Below the pieces are notes generated by a model, which worked only from the letters and a program-made list of their open reading frames with translations, searched no databases and was not told the DNA's origin. From CBDCKR01 sp964572045 (GTDB lineage Bacteria; Gemmatimonadota; Gemmatimonadetes; Longimicrobiales; Gaopeijiaceae): DNA of 27,088 nucleotides. Positions within the stretch are counted from its first letter, which is position 1, and each line of letters starts with the position of its first letter. The stretch is taken from NCBI GenBank assembly GCA_964572045.1, contig CAZNEI010000036.1, forward strand, positions 1 to 27,088. The letters are read 5' to 3'. Position numbers and translations under genes: made by a program. Shown here in pieces: positions 16,098-24,504 of the stretch.

Positions 16098-17560
16098 TGT
16101 CCCCAAAGCCACCGTCGATGCGAGGGCGGCCCGCCGACGTCGTCTGGACTTCTCTCGACGCGAAGCCACGGGAGGAGTGCGGCGTCGTGGGGATCAGCGG
16201 GGTCGAAGGTGCGGCGGAGTTGACCTTCCTGGGCCTCTACGCTCTACAGCACAGGGGCCAGGAGTCCGCCGGCATCTGCGCCGTCTTGGACGGCGAGGCA
16301 CGACTTCACAAGGACGTAGGCCTCGTAGCAGACGTCTTCAAGGCCGAGACTCTGGTCAGGCTTCCGGGTCGCTCGGCGATCGGACACGTACGGTATTCGA
16401 CGGCGGGGGGCAGCAAGGCTCTGAACGCACAGCCGATCGTGGTCCGATACGCCGAGGGCCACCTCGGCATCTCCCACAACGGAAACCTGACCAACGCACG
16501 CGACCTCAAGAGCCGCCTGGTGGGCGAAGGCGCCATCTTTCAGACCACGTCCGACTCCGAGGTCATCGTCCACCTGATCGCACGCTCCAGGCACAGCACC
16601 GTGGACGCCCAGGTGCACGACGCTCTCAGCCACCTGGAAGGCGCCTTCTCGTTGGCGATCGCGGTTGGCGACACGCTCTATGCGGTCCGAGATCCGCGGG
16701 GATACCGTCCGCTCATCCTCGGCACGTTGGAGGGCGGGTACGTAGTCGTGAGCGAGACCTGCGCACTCGACATCCTCGGAGCGGAGTACGTGAGAGACTT
16801 GGATCCGGGAGAGGTGCTCAAGATCGAGGGCGCATCGGTCCAGAGGCTTCACGACCTCTCGCCGGCCCAGAGGCCGGCGCCCTGCATCTTCGAACTCGTC
16901 TACTTTGCCCGGCCCGACTCGCGCCTTTGGACGATCTCGGTTGACGGGGCCCGGCGGGGATTCGGGCGCCGACTGGCCGAAGAACACCCGGTGGAGGCCG
17001 ACGCGGTCTTCGCCGTTCCCGACAGCGCGAACTCCGCGGCGTTGGGCTTCAGCGAGGCGAGCGGCATTCCTTACGAACTCGGGCTCCTTCGTAACCACTA
17101 CGTGGGCCGGACCTTCATCAAGCCGTCTCAGGCCGACCGTGACTTCGGAGCGCGCATGAAATACAACCCCGTGCGAGAGGTCATTGAGGGCCGCCGCGTT
17201 GTCGTGGTCGACGATTCACTCGTGCGGGGCACGACGAGCAGGAGCCTCGTCAAGTTCATCCGCCAAGCCGGGGCCGGCGAGGTCCATCTGCGGATCGCCA
17301 GCCCCCCCGTTCGATTCCCGTGCTTCTACGGAATCGACATGCCGAGCCGCGACGAGCTCATCGGATCACAAATGAGTCCGGAGGAGATCGGAAGTGCCCT
17401 GGGAGTAGACTCCCTCGGATACCTGTCCCTCGAGGGCATGCTCTCCGTCGTGGGGCAGCACAGCTCCTTCTGCGATGCGTGTTTTTCCGGCGAGTACACC
17501 GCGCCCCTCGTCGACACCGAAAAGGGATACCTTCCGGGTACGTATCCCATCAACCTCTAG
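16097..17560 (+). CDS. purF: Amidophosphoribosyltransferase, propeptide and Fe-S type
   Basis: First committed step of purine synthesis: PRPP and glutamine to phosphoribosylamine. The catalytic Cys28 (REECGVVGISG) would be exposed by removing a 27-residue propeptide, as in B. subtilis PurF. PCIFELVYFARPDS, FPCFYGIDM and CDACFSGEY supply four cysteines in the positions of the B. subtilis [4Fe-4S] ligands. VVVVDDSLVRGTTSR is the PRPP loop. The start is GTG at 16097, taking the last G of the purL stop, with AGGT about 6 bases before; ATG 16118 (480 residues) is the alternative. It ends tail to tail with fbp in a shared CTAG. Confidence 0.96.
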   Translation: MSPKPPSMRGRPADVVWTSLDAKPREECGVVGISGVEGAAELTFLGLYALQHRGQESAGICAVLDGEARLHKDVGLVADVFKAETLVRLPGRSAIGHVRYSTAGGSKALNAQPIVVRYAEGHLGISHNGNLTNARDLKSRLVGEGAIFQTTSDSEVIVHLIARSRHSTVDAQVHDALSHLEGAFSLAIAVGDTLYAVRDPRGYRPLILGTLEGGYVVVSETCALDILGAEYVRDLDPGEVLKIEGASVQRLHDLSPAQRPAPCIFELVYFARPDSRLWTISVDGARRGFGRRLAEEHPVEADAVFAVPDSANSAALGFSEASGIPYELGLLRNHYVGRTFIKPSQADRDFGARMKYNPVREVIEGRRVVVVDDSLVRGTTSRSLVKFIRQAGAGEVHLRIASPPVRFPCFYGIDMPSRDELIGSQMSPEEIGSALGVDSLGYLSLEGMLSVVGQHSSFCDACFSGEYTAPLVDTEKGYLPGTYPINL

Positions 17561-18585
17561 GAGGGGGAGGGGCTCTCCAGCTCCTCTGCCAAGTACCGCT
17601 CCGCAAGCGACACCATTTCGCTCGATCCTATATACAGCGGAGTCCTCTGGTGGAGCGCTTCAGGGATCACATCAAGGATGCGGTTCTTGCCGTCCGAAGC
17701 GCGCCCGCCCGCCTGCTCGCAGATCATCCCCATGGGTGCCGCCTCGTAGAGGAGCCGGAGTTTTCCCTTGGGCGCCTTCGTGTCCGCCGGATACATGAAG
17801 ATCCCTCCCTTGAGTAGCGTCCGATGGAAGTCGGCGACCAAAGACCCGATATATCGGGCACTGTAGCCCGGCGACGTCTCTCCGCCGAGGTCCTTCAGGT
17901 GCCGCAGGAGCCTCTGCTGGCCCACGGACCACCGTGCGCAGTATGCCTCGTTGACCGAATACACCCGGCTCGGCGGGTCCGGAATCGTAATGTCCCGGTG
18001 GCTGAGGAGGAACTCGCCGATCGACGGATCGAGTGTGAACCCGTGCACGCCATGCCCGTTGGTGTACACGAGCATGGTGGACGAGCCGTATACGACGTAG
18101 CCGGCAGCGACTTGGCGGCGTCCGGCCTGCAGACAGTCCTCGAGGGTTCCGTCGTCTCCCCCGGAGATCTTGCTGTGAATCGAGAAGATCGTGCCGATCG
18201 ACACGTTCACGTCGATGTTCGAAGATCCGTCCAGAGGGTCGAAGATCAGGACGTACTCCCCCTTGGGAAACTCGGCGGGAATGCGCAGCATCTCGTCGGA
18301 CTCTTCGGAGACCATGCAGCAGAGCGTTCCCGTGTGGTCCAGCGCCCTGCAGATCACGTCCTGAGCGTAGAGATCCAGCTTCTGGACCCGCTCTCCCTGG
18401 GCGTTTGTCGTGCCCGTTCCGCCGAGAATGTCGACGATACCGGCCCGGTTCACTTCCCTCGAAATGATCTTCGCCGCCAGCGCAATGGAATACAGGATGT
18501 TGCGGAAGGCGCCGGTAGGCTCCCGATGGCTCCGTTCCTCTTCGACGATATGTCTTTCGAGCGTGATGACCTTGCTTGCCGGCAT
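17557..18585 (-). CDS. fbp: Fructose-1,6-bisphosphatase class I
   Basis: Gluconeogenic hydrolysis of fructose 1,6-bisphosphate to fructose 6-phosphate. The 342 residues match class I. The metal site is DPLDGSSN (116-123) with SEESDE (93-98); the class I signature GKLRLLYEAAPM is at 274-285. ATG at 18585 was chosen: it gives the family start, and a promoter candidate at 18621-18648 leaves a leader of about 29 bases, which excludes the longer frame to 18672. It may be transcribed apart from the lapA-miaB genes upstream. Its stop TAG and that of purF share the palindrome CTAG, so no room for a terminator remains. Confidence 0.96.
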   Translation of the reverse strand: MPASKVITLERHIVEEERSHREPTGAFRNILYSIALAAKIISREVNRAGIVDILGGTGTTNAQGERVQKLDLYAQDVICRALDHTGTLCCMVSEESDEMLRIPAEFPKGEYVLIFDPLDGSSNIDVNVSIGTIFSIHSKISGGDDGTLEDCLQAGRRQVAAGYVVYGSSTMLVYTNGHGVHGFTLDPSIGEFLLSHRDITIPDPPSRVYSVNEAYCARWSVGQQRLLRHLKDLGGETSPGYSARYIGSLVADFHRTLLKGGIFMYPADTKAPKGKLRLLYEAAPMGMICEQAGGRASDGKNRILDVIPEALHQRTPLYIGSSEMVSLAERYLAEELESPSPS

Positions 18586-18620
18586 GAGCTCACGATGGGG
18601 GGCGAGGGTGGCTTGGGGCC

Positions 18621-18648
18621 AAGATAGCAGAGGGTTTCGAGTGGTCAA
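18621..18648 (-). promoter_or_regulatory. Candidate promoter of fbp
   Basis: On the minus strand, TTGACC (18648-18643), 16 bases, then TATCTT (18626-18621): 5 of 6 and 4 of 6 to the sigma-70 consensus. RNA would start near 18614, about 29 bases before the ATG. The layout equals that before truA. Confidence 0.55.
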
Positions 18649-18851
18649 AGACTGCCGGGTGTCGGCGACCATGCGGGCGGGCAGGGGAGCGTCCGCCCGT
18701 CTCGTCCGTGCGGGTCGTCGCTAGTTCGCACAGGGCTCAGGCCGGGGTAGCACGAGGGGACGGAGGCGTAGCAGGCGCCGACACACCGCGCGGGTGTCAC
18801 CCGGCGCGGGCCGGAGCCTCACGCGGGCGCCTGCGATCGCCGGAGGCGAGA
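18649..18851. other. Spacer between lapA and the fbp promoter
   Basis: Very GC-rich, no convincing gene. A small stem ACACC/GGTGT (18783-18787, 18793-18797) with a GCGCG loop is visible. It has no T-run and is only a weak terminator candidate for the leftward lapA transcript. Confidence 0.35.
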
Positions 18852-19196
18852 CTACTCCCGGCTCGGCGCCCTCTCTTCCCCATCCGCGGACTCGATCGGC
18901 TCCAGGGGAAAGAGCTCCTGTTGTGCAAGATCGATGAGCGCCTGCTCCTCGCGGTTCTCGGTTTCGAGTCGCTGGCGCAGGATGGCGCGCACTTTGAGGT
19001 CGCTCTGGACACCCGCGATTAGCATCACGAGCATCCCGGCGAACAGGCCGCCGAAGACCACGAACGTCAGCGGCACCCGGTGGAACGCCACGAGCCACAG
19101 ATCGACCGTGACACGCTGGGAACCGTTCAGGGCGGCGAATACGACGTAGAGGAGAAACACTGCGAACACGCCTAGGAGGCCAGCGATCCGGCTCAT
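18852..19196 (-). CDS. LapA-domain (DUF1049) inner-membrane protein
   Basis: A small protein of 114 residues with two membrane helices (about 3-25 IAGLLGVFAVFLLYVVF; about 44-63 FVVFGGLFAGMLVML) joined by a short loop (NGSQRVTVDLWLVAFHRVP), then a charged helix likely to form a coiled coil (LRQRLETENREEQAL). This is the pattern of the LapA domain, whose E. coli member assists lipopolysaccharide assembly with LapB. LapB is not in the window, so that role here is inference. An ATG at 19232 is possible; neither start has a good ribosome site. It lies downstream of miaB on the same strand. Confidence 0.78.
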   Translation of the reverse strand: MSRIAGLLGVFAVFLLYVVFAALNGSQRVTVDLWLVAFHRVPLTFVVFGGLFAGMLVMLIAGVQSDLKVRAILRQRLETENREEQALIDLAQQELFPLEPIESADGEERAPSRE

Positions 19197-19248
19197 GTGC
19201 GGGACGGGTCGCCGGGTCGCCGCCCAAGACATGAAGCCCGCGCCCGTC

Positions 19249-20631
19249 TCACGCTGATGCCACCCGCAGCGGAGCGTCCAGCGACTCCCCCACGAACGTC
19301 GCTCCCGTGGTGGCGGTCAGATGAACCCTGTGATACGTGCCGATGAGATCCGATTCGCCTTGGAACGCCACGACCTTGTTCCGCCGGGTCCGGCCGAGTA
19401 CCTGCCCCGGATCGCGAGCATGCTTCTCGACAAGGACCTCCTCCACGCGCCCCACCTCGCCCCGGTTTATGTCGCCCTGGATCTTCCGCTGGACCGCGAT
19501 CAGCTGCCCGAGACGAGCCTGGGCCTCATCGTCGTCGATGAACTCGTGCGCCGGTAGACGGGTAGCCGGAGTGCCTTCGCGGGGCGAATACCGATAGGTG
19601 TAGGCGTCGTCGAAGCGAACCGCCCGGAGAAGACCCAGCGTGTCCTCGTACTCCCTCCGCGACTCGCCTGGAAAGGCCACGATGACGTCGGTGGAGAGAG
19701 CAAGATCCGGCACGGTCCTTCGCGCCAGCTCCACGGTCTCGAGGAATGCCTCCACCGTGTAGCGGCGGAGCATCCGCTTGAGCACCCGGTTGTTGCCGGA
19801 CTGGAGGGGCAAGTGCAACTGCTCACAGACGGTCGACTCCTCGGCCATCACGTCCAAGAGCTCGCTCGACACGTCGCGCGGGTGAGGCGACGTGAAGCGG
19901 ACACGCCGGAGCCCGGGGATCCGGGCCACCGACCGGAGCAGGTCGGGGAACGACGTGTCCCCCGAGCGATACGAGTTCACCGTCTGTCCCAGGAGGGTGA
20001 CCTCGGTGCGGCCTGACTCCACGATGCCTTCAATCTCCGTCAGCACCTCCCCGGGTCGGCGGTTCTTCTCCGGACCCCGCACATAGGGCACGATGCAAAA
20101 GGTGCAACGGTGATTGCAGCCGCGCTGGATCGGCACCCACGCCGAGATCCGAGACCGGCGGCGCTGGGTGAGGCCCGAATAGTTCTCCCCAAGGTTCAGG
20201 TCGAGAACCGCCAGCTGGGGACCACGTCTCCGTGCCGACCGAGAAGGCTTGGCCCGGCGCTCTCGTCCCAACGCCTCGAGTCGCTCCGGCAAGGACCGAT
20301 AGCCATCCGGCCCTACGACGAGGTCGACATAAGGAGCCCGGTCGAGGAGGTCGGCGCCCATACGTTGGGCCATGCACCCTGTGACGCCGATCACCGTCTC
20401 GGGGCGCTCTCGCTTCAAGGCGGAGAGCTGTCCCACCCGGCCGAGGACCCGTTGTTCCGCGTGTTCACGGATTGCGCAGGTGTTGACCAAGATGACGTCG
20501 GCATCTTCGGGCCTCGCAGCGATCTCGTACCCCTGCTCGGCGAGCACTCCCTCCATCAGCTCGCCGTCGCTGATGTTCATCTGACAGCCGTACGTCTCTA
20601 CGTAGGCGCGCTTGCCGGATCCCGAATTCAT
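19249..20631 (-). CDS. miaB: tRNA-2-methylthio-N6-dimethylallyladenosine synthase MiaB
   Basis: Radical-SAM methylthiotransferase that adds the methylthio group to i6A37 of tRNA. The 460 residues contain the UPF0004 domain with Cys16, Cys52 and Cys86 (auxiliary cluster), the radical SAM motif GCNHRCTFC (Cys172, Cys176, Cys179), and a C-terminal TRAM domain (about 385-450). YGCQMN, VNTCAIRE and GCMAQR match MiaB and not MtaB. ATG at 20631 follows mtaB by a 20-base gap. Its partner MiaA is not in the window. Confidence 0.96.
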   Translation of the reverse strand: MNSGSGKRAYVETYGCQMNISDGELMEGVLAEQGYEIAARPEDADVILVNTCAIREHAEQRVLGRVGQLSALKRERPETVIGVTGCMAQRMGADLLDRAPYVDLVVGPDGYRSLPERLEALGRERRAKPSRSARRRGPQLAVLDLNLGENYSGLTQRRRSRISAWVPIQRGCNHRCTFCIVPYVRGPEKNRRPGEVLTEIEGIVESGRTEVTLLGQTVNSYRSGDTSFPDLLRSVARIPGLRRVRFTSPHPRDVSSELLDVMAEESTVCEQLHLPLQSGNNRVLKRMLRRYTVEAFLETVELARRTVPDLALSTDVIVAFPGESRREYEDTLGLLRAVRFDDAYTYRYSPREGTPATRLPAHEFIDDDEAQARLGQLIAVQRKIQGDINRGEVGRVEEVLVEKHARDPGQVLGRTRRNKVVAFQGESDLIGTYHRVHLTATTGATFVGESLDAPLRVASA

Positions 20632-20651
20632 ACCAACGTGCGTCGTGTGAG

Positions 20652-21971
20652 TTATGTCGAATCGATCTCGGTCGGAACCGACCGGTCGAGTTGAATATAC
20701 AGGTCCCGACCGATCCCTTGCAGCCGACCCCTGTGCAATCGGGCAAGATCAGCAGTCTCCGCGCCGGATGCAGCCACCCGCAGGTAGTCTCCCGTGAGCG
20801 CCATCCGGCCCCCCGCCTCCAAGGTCACCCACGCTCGCTGTCCAGAGCGGGAATCGCGGTATCGTCTCTCCTTCTCCTGGGCCAGCTTCCGTAGTTCTCG
20901 GCTCCGATCGCCGGCGACGCGCGGGGGAACCGGGTGAGGGAGCCTGGCGGCATCCGTCCGATCCTTCGGAGAAAACGGGAAGACATGCAGATACGTGTAT
21001 GGGAGCTCTTCGACCAGCCTGACGGTCTCCTGGTGATCCCGCTCAGTCTCGCCCGGAAAGCCGGCGATCACGTCCGCGCCGAGACCGAGCCGGGGAAGCC
21101 GTCCCGCGATCTCGAGGGCTCGGACCCGATAGGCCTCTCGCGTATGCCAACGCCTCATGCGCCGGAGAACGGCATCGGCCCCGCTCTGGAGCGGCATATG
21201 CAGGTGGGGAGCCACCCGTCCGCGCGAGGTCACCATGAGCTCCAATAGCAGATCGTCAACCTCGGTGGCTTCGATGCTACCGACGCGAAACCTCACGTCG
21301 GGCACCTGGTCGAGAAGAAGGGCCAGCAACGCCGAGAGCGAGAGGCGATCGTTCAAGTCTCGCCCGTAGTGGCCGATGTGGACGCCGGTGAGGACGAGCT
21401 CCGGATGGTGGTGCGCCAGGGCCGACGCCTCACGGATCACCCTCTCCGGCGGCCGCGAGCGGCTGGCGCCTCTCGCCAATCGCGTGGCGCAAAAGGAGCA
21501 GCGTCGATCGCATCCGTCTTGCACCTTGAGCCAGCCTCGGGTGGCTCCCTCACGGCGCGTCAGGATGGAGGCACCGACCGGCTCTTGATCCACGCGGTCC
21601 AGGGTCCGCGCCAGGCCCAGTTGAACGAAGCGGGGCGTCCCGCCGGCAACCACTTCCGCGACAGCCATCGGATCGTGACCCGGCACGACGGTCTCGACCT
21701 CGGGCATCGACCCGTACTCATCCGCCCTCAGCGCTGCCGAGCACCCCATGACGATGATGCGGGCATCGGGCTTCATCCTCCGAAGGCGGCGCAGGAACCG
21801 GCGCGCCTCGGCATCGGCCCTGTTCGTCACCGTACAGGTGTTGACCACGCAAACATCGGCCCGGGAGGCGTCTCGGATCGTCAGGGCACCACGAGCCTCC
21901 ACCTCTTGCCGTAGGCGCGCCGTGTCGTACTGGTTGGTCTTGCAGCCGAAGGTGTGATAGTAGACCCGCAT
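20652..21971 (-). CDS. mtaB: tRNA t6A37 methylthiotransferase MtaB
   Basis: Radical-SAM enzyme that converts t6A37 to ms2t6A in tRNAs reading ANN codons. The 439 residues from ATG 21971 contain Cys10 (HTFGCKTNQYD), Cys46 (VNTCTVTN) and Cys77 (MGCSAAL), then GCDRRCSFC (Cys154, Cys158, Cys161) and HLHMPLQSGA. FGCKTNQ and NTCTVTNRAD identify the MtaB/YqeV branch. A longer frame to 22064 would overlap the upstream gene by 79 bases and adds an Arg-rich stretch unlike the family, so the internal ATG, 14 bases after that gene, was chosen. It sits beside its paralogue miaB. Confidence 0.94.
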   Translation of the reverse strand: MRVYYHTFGCKTNQYDTARLRQEVEARGALTIRDASRADVCVVNTCTVTNRADAEARRFLRRLRRMKPDARIIVMGCSAALRADEYGSMPEVETVVPGHDPMAVAEVVAGGTPRFVQLGLARTLDRVDQEPVGASILTRREGATRGWLKVQDGCDRRCSFCATRLARGASRSRPPERVIREASALAHHHPELVLTGVHIGHYGRDLNDRLSLSALLALLLDQVPDVRFRVGSIEATEVDDLLLELMVTSRGRVAPHLHMPLQSGADAVLRRMRRWHTREAYRVRALEIAGRLPRLGLGADVIAGFPGETERDHQETVRLVEELPYTYLHVFPFSPKDRTDAARLPHPVPPRVAGDRSRELRKLAQEKERRYRDSRSGQRAWVTLEAGGRMALTGDYLRVAASGAETADLARLHRGRLQGIGRDLYIQLDRSVPTEIDST

Positions 21972-21985
21972 GGCGTCGGGCGGCG

Positions 21986-23164
21986 TCAGCGGCCGCCCAC
22001 GCGGACGGTCAACGTGAAGCGACGGAAGCTCTCGTCGAGTCCTCCGGCGCTTCGACTGCCCCACTCGAACGCGGCGTCGAAGGTGGCGAGCGGGATATCG
22101 AGGGCCTGCGCCATGACGACGGAGAAGCCTCCGGAGATCACGCTTTCCGTCACCTTCTCTCCCTTGAACAGGAAGGGCAACCCGGACCGTCTGTAGCCGA
22201 AGCGGAGTGGCAGATCACCGGCCCAAACACGACCGGCCCGCCACTGCACTCCCCCGCCCACCGTCGTTGTGTTCCCGACGGCGAGAGCATCGAACAGGGG
22301 ATCACTCAGATCGGACCACTCGGCCCTTGCGAGACCCGTTGTCACCGAAAGGGAGGAGCTGAGGATCGCCGTGGCCGCGAGTCGGACCTCCAGGGGTGGA
22401 GTCACGTTGATCGTTCCCCCACCCGTGCTTCCCACGGGCTCGCTGCGCAGCGTGCCCGACCAACTCAGGGCGGCACCCAGCTGGACGGCCGGGACCGGAT
22501 CCCACGAGGCACTCACCGAAGCCACCGGTCCCGAATACGTCCACCTTCCCGCTTCCGCGAAAGGAAGGATCGGCGTCACCACCTCAAGAGTGTCGAGGCC
22601 TCTGTTGAACTCGCGGTTGAACGACCGGTCTACGTGGCCGCGGTAGAGACCGACCGAGGCACCCATCGCGAGTGTGCCGGAGAGGCGTCTCGCAAATCCG
22701 ACACGGACCGTGGACAAGCCACCGTCCGATTCGACGCGGTCTGTGACCGGCACCGGCTCTCCCAAGGCATCGAGTGTGCGTTCGGTCGCCGCTGCCCATC
22801 GCTGGTCAAACAGGCTCCCCGCAGCCACGGTCAGGACGCTCTCGATGCCAATTGGATACGCGAACCCGAGGATGGGGAAGCGGGTGCCGCGGAAGCTCCC
22901 TTCTTCGGATTCGAGGCTGTAGCTGCCCCAGGTCGGCTGGAGCGAGAAGGTCACCGTGGGGGCAAGAAGATCCAGCGAGGCCGTAGGATCGTAGGGAAGC
23001 ACCGTGGCCGTGCCGACCCCCACGCCCACCCCACCCAGAGCACGCTGGATCGCGTCCAGCGGTTCGCTGTGGACGCCGAGGCCAGCCGTGCTCAAGATGG
23101 ACTGACCGGCCGCTCCAACCGGCAAGCCGATGGCCATTGACAGCGAGACCCAGATGTACCTCAC
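21986..23164 (-). CDS. Unrecognised secreted protein, probable outer-membrane beta-barrel
   Basis: No family recognised. The 392 residues start with a signal peptide (MRYIWVSLSMAIGLPVGAAGQ, cleavage near 20-22). The rest is Gly/Ser/Thr-rich with many alternating amphipathic stretches (FSLQPTWGSYSLES, VRVGFARRLSGTLAMGASVGLYRG, VASVSASWDPVPAVQLGAALSWSG, FRRFTLTVRVGGR), the look of transmembrane beta strands. The terminal residue is Arg and not the usual aromatic. The start is GTG, overlapping the upstream lipoprotein gene as GTGA, which suggests the two are made together. A long-chain-hydrocarbon-type (FadL-like) porin is one possibility; there is no direct evidence. Confidence 0.75.
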   Translation of the reverse strand: MRYIWVSLSMAIGLPVGAAGQSILSTAGLGVHSEPLDAIQRALGGVGVGVGTATVLPYDPTASLDLLAPTVTFSLQPTWGSYSLESEEGSFRGTRFPILGFAYPIGIESVLTVAAGSLFDQRWAAATERTLDALGEPVPVTDRVESDGGLSTVRVGFARRLSGTLAMGASVGLYRGHVDRSFNREFNRGLDTLEVVTPILPFAEAGRWTYSGPVASVSASWDPVPAVQLGAALSWSGTLRSEPVGSTGGGTINVTPPLEVRLAATAILSSSLSVTTGLARAEWSDLSDPLFDALAVGNTTTVGGGVQWRAGRVWAGDLPLRFGYRRSGLPFLFKGEKVTESVISGGFSVVMAQALDIPLATFDAAFEWGSRSAGGLDESFRRFTLTVRVGGR

Positions 23165-24504
23165 GGAAACCCCAGCTCACCGGCCACCGTGACGAGAAGC
23201 CGCAACACCGGAGTTCCGGCCGCTCCGACGCCTTGAAAAGCCGCGAAGCCGAGCCCTGAGGGCTCCTCGGCACTGAGGATCACGATCGTATTCGGCGTGC
23301 TGGCCAACGTCGCCGAGTCTCCAAGCATGAGGTCGTTCACGAGATTCGTCAGGGGGAACGCGACCTCCGTGCCTGACGGACTCGTGAACACCTCCGGGGC
23401 GGCGGTCGCCGCAAAGCTCCCGGTGAGCTCGGATCCGAGCGGCGACTTGGGGAGAAGCTCCCGATTCACGACGGTCCGCACTTCGAAGTTCAGACTCTCG
23501 AAGAGCTGATAGGCGGGGAGCGTTTGCCTAGTGGTCAACACGAGCTCAGCCAAGTTCAGCTGCGCGCCACTTTCAACGAAGTCGAAGGGGCATGCCACCA
23601 CGCTGCACAGCTCGGGTTGGGCGTCGAGAACCCGGGGCAGGTCCAGGGTGATGACGCTCCGCCAGGAAGGAGCCCCGCCCACCCGAAGACCCTCGGTTGG
23701 CGGCACGGGGACCGGATCGTAGATGAAGGTGCCCTCGCCTCCCAGCGCCGTCCCCTCCACCAGTGAATCGAGGGGGACGCTGGGCCTCACGACCACGCGC
23801 AGGCGGGCTCCCTGCAAGAGCACGCGGCGATTCGGATCCTCAAGGGCGATCAGGGCTCCGCGCGTCGTATCCAGAGTATCCGCCCACGCAGCCATCCTTG
23901 TCGAGTCGACGGCGATACTCACCGAATCGTTGAGCGGAATCGTATCGGACTGGGGCCGTCCAGCCTGACGGTCGTACGTGCCACTCCCCACTGGCACCGT
24001 GATCCCTCCCCCCGGCCGTCTCCACTCCTCCCGGTCCCCCAGTGTGTCGACCGCGACTGCCCAGTTCGCCGTCTGCACGTCCCAGCGCTCCTGCGTCGCC
24101 GACACGCTCAGGCCCACGGGACCCTGCGCGAGACCCTGCACAGTGTCGAAGAACAGGACCAGCCGACCCCCGACGATCGAGAAGCGGCGGTTCCACGTTG
24201 CAGCGCCCGTGCTCGCGTCGAAGATGCGAACCGAGTCGGGGAAGGCACCGAAGCGGAGAAGGGCTCGGGAGTTCAGCCCCTGGAAGTCCCGAGCGAGGAC
24301 GCTACGACCCATCGTCGCCGGGCTTCCGAACCCGCCGAATACTTGGATCTCCTCGACGAAATCCTCCCCTGACAATCGCACCTCGACCGTCCGAGGGTTC
24401 AGATCGGGCGCAACCTCTTCGATCGCCGCGGTCGGATCGTTTTCCGTGCACGCCGCGAGGGACCCGGCCAGCACAGCCCCATAAACCGCCCAAGAGCGCT
24501 TCAA
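23161..24504 (-). CDS. Unrecognised lipoprotein with probable beta-sandwich domains
   Basis: The 447 residues begin MKRSWAVYGAVLAGSLAAC, a lipoprotein signal with Cys19 after LAA. No family recognised. The body is beta-rich. Its last part (about 335-447) has the strand pattern and terminal GTPVLRLLVTV seen in DNRLRE-like domains; this is a weak resemblance from memory. One cysteine pair (CSVVAC) may form a disulfide. The start is TTG at 24504: GGAGG lies 8 bases upstream and the TTG overlaps the cdd stop as TTGA. A longer frame to 24573 gives no family gain. It is coupled to the downstream barrel-like gene. Confidence 0.78.
   Translation of the reverse strand: MKRSWAVYGAVLAGSLAACTENDPTAAIEEVAPDLNPRTVEVRLSGEDFVEEIQVFGGFGSPATMGRSVLARDFQGLNSRALLRFGAFPDSVRIFDASTGAATWNRRFSIVGGRLVLFFDTVQGLAQGPVGLSVSATQERWDVQTANWAVAVDTLGDREEWRRPGGGITVPVGSGTYDRQAGRPQSDTIPLNDSVSIAVDSTRMAAWADTLDTTRGALIALEDPNRRVLLQGARLRVVVRPSVPLDSLVEGTALGGEGTFIYDPVPVPPTEGLRVGGAPSWRSVITLDLPRVLDAQPELCSVVACPFDFVESGAQLNLAELVLTTRQTLPAYQLFESLNFEVRTVVNRELLPKSPLGSELTGSFAATAAPEVFTSPSGTEVAFPLTNLVNDLMLGDSATLASTPNTIVILSAEEPSGLGFAAFQGVGAAGTPVLRLLVTVAGELGFP

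Noticed and set aside
17824..18627. Plus-strand open frame over fbp
   Set aside because: Antisense shadow of fbp; no motif and no ribosome site.
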